Notes: generated by a model not told the origin, from the sequence alone. A stretch of 64,000 bases of DNA from DATAOG01 sp963782885 (GCA_963782885.1 CAWALL010000016.1:62001-126000); one strand, 5' to 3'; counted from the stretch's first letter, positions 9,208 through 18,234 are shown. Program-made: numbers and translations.

Positions 9208-9929
9208 CCGAGCCGCTCCGGGTCACCGTCTGGAACGAGTTCCGCCACGAGCGCTCGAACCCCGCCGTCGGCCGGATCTATCCGGACGGCATTCACGAAG
9301 CGCTGGCGGCGCCGCTGCGCGAAGCCGGCCATGCCGTGCGTACCGCCACGCTCGACGAGCCGGAGCATGGCCTGGGCGGCGATGTGCTGGCGGCGACCGA
9401 CGTGCTGCTCTGGTGGGGCCATCAGGCCCACGCCGAGGTGCGCGACCAGGTGGTCGACCGGATCCAGGCCCGCGTCCTCGAGGGCATGGGCCTGGTCGCG
9501 CTGCATTCGGCGCACTTCTCGAAGATCTTCAAGCGGCTGATGGGCACCGGCTGCGATCTCAAGTGGCGGGTCGCGGACGAGCGCGAGCGGCTCTGGGTCG
9601 TCGCCCCCGGCCATCCGATCGCCGCCGGCCTGCCGGAGCGGATCGAGCTCGAGCCGGAGGAGATGTACGGCGAGCCGTTCGACATCCCGCCGCCCGACGA
9701 GCTGATTTTCCTGAGTTGGTTCCAGGGCGGGGAAGTGTTTCGCAGCGGCTGCTGCTTCCGCCGCGGCGCCGGCCGTATTTTCTATTTCCGCCCGGGCCAC
9801 GAGACCTACCCGACCTACCACCAGCCGCTGATCCAGCAGGTCATCGCCAACGCGGTCCGCTGGGCCGCCCCGGTCCCGACCGCCCGATCCCAACGCGGCC
9901 GCTCCGAGCCGCTGGAGCGACTTGGCTAA
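9204..9929 (+). CDS. ThuA-domain protein (trehalose-utilisation type)
   Basis: A 241-residue protein of the ThuA / class I glutamine amidotransferase-like fold. Evidence is the N-terminal RVTVWNEFRHE, the middle DVLLWWGHQAH with GLVALHSAHFSKIFKRLMG, and the C-terminal GRIFYFRPGHETYPTYHQP. ThuA proteins accompany Gfo/Idh dehydrogenases in oligosaccharide (for example trehalose) conversion in Rhizobiales, and here the two genes overlap (ATGA). The biochemical role of the family is not settled. The start ATG at 9204 has an AGGAGG site upstream. Confidence 0.85.
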   Translation: MTEPLRVTVWNEFRHERSNPAVGRIYPDGIHEALAAPLREAGHAVRTATLDEPEHGLGGDVLAATDVLLWWGHQAHAEVRDQVVDRIQARVLEGMGLVALHSAHFSKIFKRLMGTGCDLKWRVADERERLWVVAPGHPIAAGLPERIELEPEEMYGEPFDIPPPDELIFLSWFQGGEVFRSGCCFRRGAGRIFYFRPGHETYPTYHQPLIQQVIANAVRWAAPVPTARSQRGRSEPLERLG

Positions 9930-9942
9930 AGAATGACCCGCT

Positions 9943-10719
9943 TCACGTTGAAGGGATTTGGACAGGTAGTAGCTCCGGTTTCGACCACCCCCTATCGGCG
10001 GAGCCCCTCCATACAACGAAATGATCCGGAATCCGTGCGTCAGAGGCTATCCAGACGTGCGAAATCTCGTCCGGGGGTTTAGGGGGCTCGACGGGCGGAT
10101 GCTCGTCGAGCAGGGATTTCCAAGTCGGATAGGTCCGGAGATCAACGTACACGAACAGATGGCGTTCACGGCAGCCGCTTTTGCCGAGCTTTTTCCTGTT
10201 ATCGGCCTTGGAGGCTTCTCTTCGAACAGCGCTCTGAACGTGCTGCCCGGTGTATTCGCCTCCCTGGGGTAGGCAGACGCCGATTTGTCCTGACTTCTTC
10301 CAGCTTGTGACGGCACCAGCTTCGATTCCGAGGCATCGATAGATCCGATTTACTGCCGGGCAGTACGAGCAGTCCATGGGACCTATAAAGCGCTCCACGC
10401 CGACAGCTTCCACTTTAGCAAGGGACTCGTCAACGTGCGAATGTATCTCCTTGATTACGGCATTTGGCAGTGGGTGGACGATCCAATGCTTTTTGCATTT
10501 CGTCGCTGCTACAAAGAATCCATGTTTTTCGATTGCTGCAACGATGCTCATAAGAGCTTGATCAGTAAATGTCGTCACCTCAAGCGCTGCCATTTCCCCG
10601 CCCGGAAGAACGAGATCGAAGTCGTGGCGCTGGTCGCTTTGATCTTCGCAAAACAGCATTTGGGCGCCAGGTATGATGGCCTCGACAACTAGCTTCGCAA
10701 TACGCTCTGTTTCCTTCAT
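9943..10719 (-). CDS. Uncharacterised low-GC protein, possible PD-(D/E)xK-like fold
   Basis: A 258-residue protein I cannot assign to a named family. The N-terminal segment HDFDLVLPGGEMAALEVTT resembles the D...E-x-V/K core of restriction-endonuclease-like domains, but the usual lysine is replaced (EVT), so nuclease activity is doubtful. A conserved-looking C-terminal block reads DNRKKLGKSGCRERHLFVYVD, then DEISHVWIAS. GC content is visibly lower than in neighbouring genes, and the gene sits alone on the minus strand, which suggests horizontal acquisition. I chose ATG 10719 because GGAG lies eight bases upstream; the frame stays open to 10779. Confidence 0.6.
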   Translation of the reverse strand: MKETERIAKLVVEAIIPGAQMLFCEDQSDQRHDFDLVLPGGEMAALEVTTFTDQALMSIVAAIEKHGFFVAATKCKKHWIVHPLPNAVIKEIHSHVDESLAKVEAVGVERFIGPMDCSYCPAVNRIYRCLGIEAGAVTSWKKSGQIGVCLPQGGEYTGQHVQSAVRREASKADNRKKLGKSGCRERHLFVYVDLRTYPTWKSLLDEHPPVEPPKPPDEISHVWIASDARIPDHFVVWRGSADRGWSKPELLPVQIPST

Positions 10720-10794
10720 CTCGATTGCTCCAATGTTCTTAACGGGCGGGTCGACGTCCGGCCCCGCGACGCGGTTCACTGGTTATCGCGCCAC

Positions 10795-11121
10795 TCACTC
10801 GGGCGCGGGGGGATTCCTTGGCGGCTCCACGGAATCCCGCCATTTGATGGCCTCGACCTCGGCCGCGACCGCGTCCATCACGTCCATGACCGGCTCGACC
10901 CGAAACTTGAACGCCGCGAAGGTCGAGGTCAGCTGGTGAATGCCGGCAATGTCGTCGGTCTCCAGAACCATATACCCGCCGTACTCGCCGACCCTGACGA
11001 CGAACTGATGGATCGTCAGGCTCGCGGGTTTCTCCCAGGGCTGGAACAGCTCGAGCACGCGCTTCTGCGCGGCCTCGTAGTCCGCCGGCGAACCCTGCGG
11101 GCGCTCCCACCACGTGATCAC
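10795..11121 (-). CDS. DUF3303-like small protein
   Basis: A 108-residue protein resembling the DUF3303 family: ITWWERPQGSPADYEAAQKR, LTIHQFVVRVGEYGGYMVLE, FKFRVEPVMDV. Members are compact alpha/beta-barrel-like proteins of unknown role, probably cytoplasmic. The GTG at 11121 is preceded by a G-run six bases upstream and starts exactly at the conserved ITWWERP block, so I prefer it to the long artificial reading that continues upstream through the glyoxalase gene in another frame. It ends with TGA at 10795-10797, 75 bases from the low-GC gene. Confidence 0.7.
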   Translation of the reverse strand: MITWWERPQGSPADYEAAQKRVLELFQPWEKPASLTIHQFVVRVGEYGGYMVLETDDIAGIHQLTSTFAAFKFRVEPVMDVMDAVAAEVEAIKWRDSVEPPRNPPAPE

Positions 11122-11155
11122 ATCGATCCCCCCGACTGAGACGGCTTCACCACCT

Positions 11156-11993
11156 CTAGCGCAACGCGCCGAGGAAGTGGACCGGAATGCCATTCGGATC
11201 GGTCGCGGCCAGCATGCCGTCGGCGGGACGCGCCTCGGGCAGCGTCGCGGCGAGATCGGCCAGCGCCGCGTCGGGCACGCGGATCTCGTAGCAGAGCAGG
11301 CCGATGCCGGGCGTCGGGCGCTGCCGGCTTGCGCTTCTTGCCCCAGACGTTGAGCGCGACGTGGTGGTGATAGCCGCCGATCGACATGAAGGTCGCCTGG
11401 GGCAGCGCGTGGGTCACATCGAACCCGAGCCGCCCGACGTAGTAGTCCCGTGCGGCGGGCAGATCCTGCGTCTGCAGGTGGACGTGGCCCATGACCGTGC
11501 CGGGGTCGAGGCCATCCCATCCGGCGCGCGCGGCGCCGGCCGCCAGGACGCCCTCGTGGTCCAGGCGCTCGGTCGTCAGGCGGATGCGGCCGTCCACGAT
11601 CCAGCCCGCGCGCGGCCGGTCGCGGTAGAGCTCGATGCCATGGCCGTCCGGGTCGTCCAGGTAGAGCGCCTCGCTGACGTGGTGGTCGGCGGCGCCGGTG
11701 AGCGGCACCTTGGCCTCGATGAGATGCCGGAGCTGCCGGCCGAGCGCCCTGCGCGACGGCAGCAGCAGCGCGAAATGGAACAGATCGGCGGCGGCGACGT
11801 CGCGCATCGCGCCGGGGCGCTCCTCGAGCGCCAGCAGCCGCCGGCCGTCGACGCCGAGCGCCGCCCGATCGTCGCTCTGCTCGAGCACCTCCAGCCCGAT
11901 CGCACCCCGATAGAAGTCGAGCGAGCGCGCGAGGTCGCGGACGCTGAGCCCGACCGCCCCGAGCTCGATCCTCTGGTCGTGCAGGCCCGCCAT
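11156..11993 (-). pseudogene. Glyoxalase/bleomycin-resistance fold dioxygenase-like protein, frameshifted
   Basis: A VOC-superfamily protein with two modules, resembling CatE-type extradiol dioxygenases. Module one begins IELGAVGLSVRDLARSLDFY. Module two begins GTVMGHVHLQTQDLPAARDY and includes FMSIGGYHHHVALNVWGKKR. After VWGKKRKPA the reading shifts. The expected C-terminus (PGIGLLCYEIRVPDAALADL, ATDPNGIPVHFLGALR, TAG at 11156-11158) is found one frame over. A single-base indel at about 11320-11327 explains it. The shifted reading would run on into the DUF3303 promoter. The start ATG at 11993 has a good GGAGG site five bases upstream. It may be functional if the indel is an assembly error. 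Confidence 0.8.
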
Positions 11994-12044
11994 GCTCGCC
12001 TCCGCCGCCGCTGCCCTGGGCGCCATCACATAGCCGCTCGCGGC

Positions 12045-13175
12045 TCAACGCACCAGTAGCAGCCGCGCGGCCAGCGCCGCAACACCGCAGCTGCCGATCA
12101 CCACGCCCATCGGCGCCGCGGTGCCGTCGTGCAGCAGGCCGAGCGCGACCCCCGCGAGCGCTCCGAAGCCGAACTGGGTCGCACCCAGCAGGGCCGAGAC
12201 GCTGCCGGCGATCTCCGGAAAGCGCTCGAGCGCGCCGGCGACCGCGTTGGCGCCGATCAGGCCCATCATGCCGACGTAGAAGAACAGCGCCACGACGATC
12301 GGGATCAGGCCGCCGATCGCCTGGCTGGTGATGATCATCAGCGCCAGGCCCGCGAGCGCGATCACGGCGGTGCCCAGGCCCAGCAGCCGCCGGACCCCGA
12401 GGCGCTGGGCCAGCCGCGCGCTCGCGAACGAGCCGGTCATGATGCCAACCACATTGAGGCCGAACAGCAGGCCGTAGCGCTGCGGCGACACCCCGAACAG
12501 CTCGATGTAGACGAAGGGCGTGGCCGCGATGTAGGCGAACATGCCGGCGAACGCGAAGCCGCCGGCCAGCATGAAGCCGAGGGTCTCGCGGTCGGTCAGC
12601 GGCAGCAGGAGGGTACGGCCGAGTCCGGGCGTAGGATGGCCGCGCGGCCTCGTCTCCGGCAGGACCAGCCGGGCCGCCAGCAGGATCAGCACGCCGAAGG
12701 TTGCGAGCAGCGCGAAGATTGCGCGCCAGCCCGCCAGCAGGAGCAGCCAGCCGCCGACCAGCGGCGCGATCAGAGGTGCGATGCCGGTCACCAGCATGAC
12801 GAAGGCGAGCGCCCTGGCCACTTCGGGCCCCTGATACAGATCACGCACGATGGCGCGCGCCAGCACCACGCCGGCGGCACCGCCCAGCGCCTGCAGCAGA
12901 CGCAGCACGACCAGCTGCGGGACGTCCTGGGCCAGCGCCAGCGCCGCGCTGGCGATCACGTAGAGGATCAGGCCGAAGGCCAGCACCGGCCGGCGCCCGA
13001 CCCGATCGGAGAGCGGGCCGCAGAACAGCTGGCCGGCCCCGAGCCCGAGCACGAAGACGCTGAGCGACTGTTGGACGGCCGCGTAGGGTGCTCCGAAGTC
13101 GCTCGCGATCGCCGGCAGTGCCGGCAGATACATGTCGACCGAGAGCGGCCCGAGGGCCACCAGTCCGCCCAGCAC
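12045..13175 (-). CDS. Bcr/CflA-family multidrug MFS transporter
   Basis: A roughly 376-residue, 12-span inner-membrane proton antiporter of the drug-efflux MFS group. Evidence is the first span ending GPLSVDMYLPALPAIASDFG, motif A GPLSDRVGRRPVLAFGL, the RLLQALGGAAGVVLARAIVRD motif and G-rich span five (GIAPLIAPLVGGWLL). These match Bcr/CflA exporters. The listed GTG start trims span one. The frame is open upstream to a CTG at 13217 whose last bases overlap the glnS stop (CTGA), and that longer version would restore LPAVLVLGGLVALG. The true start is unresolved. It is co-directional with glnS and probably co-transcribed. Confidence 0.85.
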   Translation of the reverse strand: MLGGLVALGPLSVDMYLPALPAIASDFGAPYAAVQQSLSVFVLGLGAGQLFCGPLSDRVGRRPVLAFGLILYVIASAALALAQDVPQLVVLRLLQALGGAAGVVLARAIVRDLYQGPEVARALAFVMLVTGIAPLIAPLVGGWLLLLAGWRAIFALLATFGVLILLAARLVLPETRPRGHPTPGLGRTLLLPLTDRETLGFMLAGGFAFAGMFAYIAATPFVYIELFGVSPQRYGLLFGLNVVGIMTGSFASARLAQRLGVRRLLGLGTAVIALAGLALMIITSQAIGGLIPIVVALFFYVGMMGLIGANAVAGALERFPEIAGSVSALLGATQFGFGALAGVALGLLHDGTAAPMGVVIGSCGVAALAARLLLVR

Positions 13176-13213
13176 CAGGACCGCAGGCAGGCGCGCGGGC
13201 GGCGGCCCTGGGA

Positions 13214-14920
13214 TCAGGGTCCGGCGCCCTTTTGCTGAATCCTGGCCCAGCTGTCGCGCAGCCCGACCGTGCGGTTGAACACCAGCCGGTCGGGCGCCGT
13301 TTCAGGGTCGAGGCAGAAATAGCCCTGGCGCTCGAATTGCAGCGGCGCACCCGGCCCCGCTCCGGCGAGCGCCGGCTCGACCCTGCAGCCGCTCAGGACC
13401 TGGAGCGAAGCTGGGTTCAGATCGTCGAGAAAATTGCCGTCCGCACCCGGGTCGGGCCGCGTGAACAGGTGCTCGTAGAGCCGGACCTCGGCGGCCAGCG
13501 AGTGGGCGGCGGCGACCCAATGGAGCGTCGCCTTGACCTTGCGGCCGTCGGGCGTATCCCCGCCGCGGGTCAGGGGATCATAGGTGCAGCGCAGCTCGAC
13601 GACCTCACCGGCGGCGCCTTTGATCACCTCCTGGCAGGTGATCAGGTAGGCGTAGCGCAGGCGCACCTCGCGGCCCGGGGCGAGCCGGAAGAACTTCTTC
13701 GGCGGAGCCTCCATGAAGTCGTCGCGCTCGATCCAGAGCTCGCGCGCGAAGGCGACCGGCCGGGTGCCGGCGGCCGGATCTTCCGGGTTGTTGATCGCCT
13801 CGAATTGCTCGGTCCGGTCCTCGGGATAGTTGGTGAGCACGATCTTGAGCGGGCGCAGCACGGCCATGCGGCGCGGCGCGGTCCGGTTCAGGAGCTCGCG
13901 CACGCAATGCTCGAGCAGGGCGACCTCGACCAGATTGTCGCTCCTCGCGATCCCGACCCGGGCGATGAAGTCGCGGATCGCGGCCGGCGGGATGCCCCGC
14001 CGGCGCAGGCCGGCGAGCGTCGGCATGCGCGGGTCGTCCCAGCCGCGGACATGGCCCTCGCGCACCAGCTGCACCAGGCGCCGCTTGGAGAGCACGGTGT
14101 GCGACAGGTTGAGGCGCGCGAACTCGTATTGCCGCGGCCGCGACGGCACCGGCAGATGCTCGATCAGCCAGTCGTAGAGCGGGCGGTGATCCTCGAACTC
14201 GAGCGTGCACAGCGAATGGGTGACGTGCTCGATCGCATCCGACTGGCCATGCGCGAAATCGTAGGTCGGATAGATGCACCACGCCTCGCCGGTGCGCGGA
14301 TGACGGGCGTAGCGGATGCGGTACAGGACCGGGTCCCGGAGGTTGATGTTGCCGGAGCTCATGTCGATCTTGGCGCGCACAACCCGGGCGCCCTCGGCGA
14401 ACTCGCCGGCGCGCATCCTCTGGAACAGATCGAGGCTCTCGGCGACCGGCCGGTCCCGGTATGGGCTGTTGCGCCCCGGCTCGGTCAGCGTGCCGCGGTA
14501 CTCCCGGATCTGCTCGCCGGACAGGTCGTCGACGTAGGCATCGCCCTCGCGGATCAGATGCAGGGCCCACTCGTACAGCTGGCCGAAGTAGTCCGAGGCG
14601 AAATACGCCCGCTCGCCCCAGTCGAAGCCGAGCCAGCGCACGTCGCGCTCGATCGCCTCGATGAACTCGTGCTCCTCCTTGACCGGATTGGTATCATCGA
14701 AGCGGAGATTGCAGCGGCCGCCGAAGGCCTCGGCAACGCCGAAGTTCAGGCAGATCGACTTGGCATGGCCGATGTGGAGATAGCCGTTGGGCTCCGGCGG
14801 GAACCGCATGACCACGGTCTCGTGGCGGCCGGCCTCCAGGTCCGCGCGCACGATCTCGCGGATGAAATCCGAAGGCCGGTCCTGTTCCCCGTCCGGTACG
14901 ACGGCGTCAGCGCCACTCAT
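13214..14920 (-). CDS. glnS: Glutaminyl-tRNA synthetase
   Basis: A 568-residue class I aminoacyl-tRNA synthetase charging tRNA-Gln. It shows the HIGH motif in FPPEPNGYLHIGHAKS and the KMSKS equivalent VLSKRRL, both with GlnRS-type flanks, followed by GWDDPRMPTLAGLRRRG. The C-terminal anticodon-binding beta-barrels contain IERDDFMEAPPKKFFRLAPG and DLNPASLQVLSGCRVEPAL. ATG 14920 has GGAG five bases upstream and is preferred over 14935. Many alphaproteobacteria lack GlnRS and use GatCAB amidation instead, so its presence is useful for placing the organism. Confidence 0.95.
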   Translation of the reverse strand: MSGADAVVPDGEQDRPSDFIREIVRADLEAGRHETVVMRFPPEPNGYLHIGHAKSICLNFGVAEAFGGRCNLRFDDTNPVKEEHEFIEAIERDVRWLGFDWGERAYFASDYFGQLYEWALHLIREGDAYVDDLSGEQIREYRGTLTEPGRNSPYRDRPVAESLDLFQRMRAGEFAEGARVVRAKIDMSSGNINLRDPVLYRIRYARHPRTGEAWCIYPTYDFAHGQSDAIEHVTHSLCTLEFEDHRPLYDWLIEHLPVPSRPRQYEFARLNLSHTVLSKRRLVQLVREGHVRGWDDPRMPTLAGLRRRGIPPAAIRDFIARVGIARSDNLVEVALLEHCVRELLNRTAPRRMAVLRPLKIVLTNYPEDRTEQFEAINNPEDPAAGTRPVAFARELWIERDDFMEAPPKKFFRLAPGREVRLRYAYLITCQEVIKGAAGEVVELRCTYDPLTRGGDTPDGRKVKATLHWVAAAHSLAAEVRLYEHLFTRPDPGADGNFLDDLNPASLQVLSGCRVEPALAGAGPGAPLQFERQGYFCLDPETAPDRLVFNRTVGLRDSWARIQQKGAGP

Positions 14921-15059
14921 CGATGCTCCAGGCAATGTACGCTCCGACCCCGCCGCCAGGTCCTATGCGCGACCCGCCCCTGTCTGCCAGAAAAGCCGCC
15001 GCCCGCCAAGCGGCGCGCAACCTCGAAGCCATCTACCCACGACACGCCCGCCGGCATCC

Positions 15060-15290
15060 GCCCGCAACTGGCCGCTGGTCGAGGCTGACCCTGGGCCCAG
15101 AATGATCCGAACTTCCGGGTGATCCTGGTCGGGCACGAGCGGCCGCGCACCGCGGTCCGAGATCCGCGCCTGAGCTTCCTGGAGGCCGACCGGGGCCGCA
15201 CAACGCGGGCGCAACAAGCACGCGCTCGACGAGCTGGTCCTTGAACGCGCGGGCGATGGCGCCGGACCTTCACCGGCCAGGTCAACGATG
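15060..15290 (+). pseudogene. Remnant of a glycosyltransferase-like gene
   Basis: The stretch from 14936 to 15346 has no intact gene. On the plus strand, the frame of 15095 reads AQNDPNFRVILVGHERPRTA then VRDPRLSFLEAD, which looks like the start of small family-2-type glycosyltransferases. The expected preceding piece (RWSRLTLG) and following piece (RNKHALDELVLERAG) lie in other frames, with stops between. This fits a gene fragment decayed by indels. No start codon, full domain or catalytic DxD remains. The assignment rests on a short resemblance. Confidence 0.4.
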
Positions 15291-15346
15291 CCGGGAATAC
15301 CCTCGAGGACCCGCGGCGCCGAGCTCGCGACGACCGCGATGCCCGG

Positions 15347-15976
15347 CTAGATCCGCGAGCCCGGCAGGAACGGATCGAGCACGACGCCCGAGAGCGGGTT
15401 GTCGGCCGGCAGCTCGGAGGTCGGCATCTCATGGACGTGGACGTCGTCGGCGCCGCACTGGCCGAGGATCGCCAGCGCCCGGCGCTCGTGCGCCTCATCG
15501 CGCAGCCCCACCCAGAGCAACAGGCCACCGTGGTCGAGCTGCCGCCGCAGCGTCTCGGCGCGATCGCGGCCAAGCAGGCGGGCGCCCCAGCCGCCGAGCA
15601 GGCCGCCGCCTCCGCCGGCGAGCGCCGCGGCGACGATGGTCGCGACCAGCGCCCCGCCCGAGGCGACCACCGCACCGGCCGCCACGGTCGCGCCGATGTA
15701 GGCGAGGCCGCCGATCATCCCGACCCGGCCGATCGAAAGTGAGTGATTACCGATGAAAGCGGCGCGCGGCACGCCGGCGTCGTCCTCCAGCTCCTGCACC
15801 TTCTGATAGGCGTGCCCGAGCTTCTGCTCGACCGCGCGCTCGCCAGCCAAGAGGCTGATCTCCGAGCGATCGAAGCCCGCGTTCAGCAGATCCTCGACCG
15901 CGTTCTGGAGCGCGTCGCGATCGTGGAAGACGCCGACCGCCTCGCGGATCGTAGGCTTCGCTTTGGCCGCATCCAT
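15347..15976 (-). CDS. YflT-like general stress / glycine-zipper membrane protein
   Basis: A 209-residue protein. Residues about 10-45 (AVGVFHDRDALQNAVEDLLNAGFDRSEISLLA, read in two pieces) resemble the heat-induced stress protein YflT / general stress 17M domain. Then comes a long Gly/Ala-rich hydrophobic stretch (IGATVAAGAVVASGGALVAT, then ALAGGGGGLLGGWGARLLG), probably a membrane-associated hairpin. A repeat-like C-terminal part (RALAILGQCGADDVHVHEMP) recalls the first domain. ATG 15976 is favoured over 16021. Function unknown; an envelope or stress role is inferred from family resemblance. Confidence 0.65.
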   Translation of the reverse strand: MDAAKAKPTIREAVGVFHDRDALQNAVEDLLNAGFDRSEISLLAGERAVEQKLGHAYQKVQELEDDAGVPRAAFIGNHSLSIGRVGMIGGLAYIGATVAAGAVVASGGALVATIVAAALAGGGGGLLGGWGARLLGRDRAETLRRQLDHGGLLLWVGLRDEAHERRALAILGQCGADDVHVHEMPTSELPADNPLSGVVLDPFLPGSRI

Positions 15977-16136
15977 CGCACCGATCCCCGCTCTGCGCGG
16001 CACCAGGACACGGTGGAGCATGCGCCAAGCCCGCGACCGTGCCCTCGCGCGCGAGCATTATGCCGCACAAAGCCTCCGATTGGCCACCTCGACCTGCGCC
16101 GGGCGGCCTCGGGACGGGCGGCCCGGCGCCTCCCGG

Positions 16137-16760
16137 CTACGATTTCGGCAGCAGGGGATCGATCAGGCTCGCGAACTCGTCGATGTCGCGCGCGCCGGCA
16201 TAGGTCTTGCCGTCGATCACGAAGGTCGGGGTCGAGCCGACGTTGTACTGGTTCTGGGCGTCGAGCCGGCTCTGGAGGATCTGGTCGGTCAGCCTCTGGT
16301 CGGCGAAGCAGGCGTCCATCTGGGCCTCGGTCAGGCCGCCGAGCTTGCCGATCTGCTTCAGCGCCGCGACGTAGTCGTTGGCGGTCGCCCAGCTCTCCTG
16401 GGTCTGAAACAGCACGTCGACGAAGCCGAAATAGCGGTCGGGGCCGGCGCAATGGGCGAGAATGCTGGCCGCCAGCGCCTTCTGGTCGAGCGGGAAGTCG
16501 CGGTAGACCAGCCGGACCTTGCCGGGGGCGATGTAGCGCTCCTTCAGCTTGGGCAGCACTTCCTTCTGGAAGTGGGCGCAGTGCGGGCAGGTCAGCGAGG
16601 CGTACTCGATGATCGTGACCGGCGCGTTCGGGTTGCCCAGCGCCTGCTCGGCCGGTTCCGCGGCCGAGCTCTGGCCGAGCACCAGCGGCAGCCACACCAG
16701 CGTCCACAAGCCCAGCACCGCCACCAGACTGCCGGACAGCCGCAACAGGACCTTCTTCAC
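16137..16760 (-). CDS. DsbA-family thiol:disulfide interchange protein
   Basis: A 207-residue exported thioredoxin-fold protein. It begins with a basic, hydrophobic signal or anchor segment (VKKVLLRLSGSLVAVLGLWT). It carries the active site CPHC in EYASLTCPHCAHFQKEVLP and the cis-Pro loop STPTFVIDGKTYAG. It would introduce or shuffle disulfides in the periplasm. GTG 16760 is chosen because GGAGG stands six bases upstream and the signal peptide begins exactly there. It lies 79 bases after the Sel1 gene and near the DUF721-mutY pair, a grouping common in alphaproteobacteria. Confidence 0.9.
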   Translation of the reverse strand: MKKVLLRLSGSLVAVLGLWTLVWLPLVLGQSSAAEPAEQALGNPNAPVTIIEYASLTCPHCAHFQKEVLPKLKERYIAPGKVRLVYRDFPLDQKALAASILAHCAGPDRYFGFVDVLFQTQESWATANDYVAALKQIGKLGGLTEAQMDACFADQRLTDQILQSRLDAQNQYNVGSTPTFVIDGKTYAGARDIDEFASLIDPLLPKS

Positions 16761-16839
16761 CTGGTTCCTCCTCGATCCGGGTCGACCCGAGCGCTCGCCC
16801 TCGACGATAGGTCGGCAACCGGCGAGCGACAACCCGAAG

Positions 16840-18195
16840 CTAATCTATCAGGTCGGCATGAAGCGCCGCTGAACGCTCCGACGCCTGGCTCCGCGCTACC
16901 CCGTGACGGCTCTGCCAGGCGTCGGCACGCTGCTTGGCGGTCTGGACCGCTGCGGGATCGAGCCGGCTGCTGAGGACGGCGATCCGCTCGATCGCGTCCG
17001 CATAGCCCTGCTGGCCCGCGACCATGTACCAGCCGAGCGCCTCGATCGGGTCGGCCTCGACGCCGCGGCCCTGCTGGTAGACCTCGCCGACCCTGAACAG
17101 CGCCCCGGGATCGCCGCGCCGGGCGCCTTCGCCGTACCATCTGAGCGCCTCGGCATCGTCCCGGGCGACGCCGGTGCCGCTGGCGTAGAGATCGCCGAGC
17201 CTGGCGTAGGCGCCGGGCTCGCCCTTGGCCGCGAGCGCCTTGAGCTCGGCGGCAGCGACCTGCGTCCCGCCGGCGGGGGCGCCCTCTCCCCCGGCCTCGA
17301 TCCGGTCGAGCGCCTTGCGGGCACCGCTGTGGCCCTGGTCGGCAGCCATCCTGTAGTAGGTCGCGGCGCGCTCGGGGTTGGGCAGCACGCCATCGTCGCC
17401 CTTCTCGTAGAGGCGGCCGAGCTTGGCCTGCGCCCAGACGCGGCCGTGATCGGCGGCGGCCTGCAGCCAGCCGAGCCCCTGACCCGGGTCCTTGGGCACG
17501 CCCTGGCCCGCGAGATAGAGCTCGCCCAGCTGCTGCTGCGCCCGGGCATCGCCGCCGGCGGCGGCACTTTCCAGCGTCTTGGCGGCGGCCGCCGCCCAGC
17601 GCTCGGCCTCGGCCGGGTCCTTGGCGACCCCGGTGCCCGTCCGATAGAGCCGGGCCAGCGCCAGCTGCGCGTCGGCCTCGCCGGCGGCGGCCGCGATCCG
17701 GTAGTGCGGCACCGCGGCCGCCGGGTCGGCCGGCATCGAGCGGCCCTCCTCGATGAAGCGGCCGACGTCGTACTCGACCGTCCGGTTGCCGCTCGCCGCC
17801 GACTTTTGGTAGAGCTCGAACGCCTTGGCCTCGTCCTTGGGCACGCCCTTGCCGGCTTCGTAGGCCTTGGCCATCGGCTTGAACGCGCGCGCATAGCCGG
17901 TCGTCGCCGCCGCGCCGAACCAGCGCGCCGCCTCGGCGTCGCTCTGCTCGACGCCCCGGCCGGCCTGGTACATGCGGGCGAGATTGTACTGCGCCAGCGC
18001 GACCCCGTGCTCGGCGGCGCTCTGATAGATCTCGAACGCGGTCTGATGATCGCCGCGCTGGTCGGCCGAGACCGCCGGCTCGAGCAGCATCCGCTGCGCC
18101 CTGGTCGGCTCCGGGTTCGGCGCGCAGGCCGACAGCGCGGCGAGCGCCATCATGAGGCGCCAGCAGTGGCGCCCTCGCGTCGCGTTGGTCATCAT
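16840..18195 (-). CDS. Sel1-like repeat lipoprotein
   Basis: A 451-residue protein with a lipoprotein signal (MMALAALSACAPN, lipobox LSAC) followed by about ten Sel1-type alpha/alpha repeats of about 36 residues. The repeats are recognisable by A-x-YNLARMYQAGRGVEQSDAEA, ALARLYRTGTGVAKDPAEAE, QLGELYLAGQGVPKDPGQGL and RLGDLYASGTGVARDDAEAL. Sel1 repeats form protein-binding solenoids and are often found in envelope or signalling proteins. It is probably anchored in the outer or inner membrane facing the periplasm. An insertion sequence lies immediately upstream, so its promoter may be altered. The start is ATG 18195 or 18192. Confidence 0.88.
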   Translation of the reverse strand: MMTNATRGRHCWRLMMALAALSACAPNPEPTRAQRMLLEPAVSADQRGDHQTAFEIYQSAAEHGVALAQYNLARMYQAGRGVEQSDAEAARWFGAAATTGYARAFKPMAKAYEAGKGVPKDEAKAFELYQKSAASGNRTVEYDVGRFIEEGRSMPADPAAAVPHYRIAAAAGEADAQLALARLYRTGTGVAKDPAEAERWAAAAAKTLESAAAGGDARAQQQLGELYLAGQGVPKDPGQGLGWLQAAADHGRVWAQAKLGRLYEKGDDGVLPNPERAATYYRMAADQGHSGARKALDRIEAGGEGAPAGGTQVAAAELKALAAKGEPGAYARLGDLYASGTGVARDDAEALRWYGEGARRGDPGALFRVGEVYQQGRGVEADPIEALGWYMVAGQQGYADAIERIAVLSSRLDPAAVQTAKQRADAWQSRHGVARSQASERSAALHADLID

Positions 18196-18234
18196 GCGGC
18201 CCTACCGTTGAGTTGCTGCTTCGGCAGTGCCTGA

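Noticed and set aside
10795..12048. One long minus-strand gene covering DUF3303 and the glyoxalase region
   Set aside because: Only the last 108 codons are protein-like. The rest is an out-of-frame reading of the glyoxalase-fold gene, which is read in another frame.
12045..13217. Calling the exporter start at CTG 13217 with certainty
   Set aside because: CTG initiation is rare. The overlap with the glnS stop is suggestive but not decisive, so the GTG start is listed and the alternative noted.
13088..15088. A 666-codon plus-strand open frame
   Set aside because: It is the antisense shadow of glnS. Its translation is Arg/Ala/Gly-rich with no motifs, while the minus strand gives a complete glutaminyl-tRNA synthetase.
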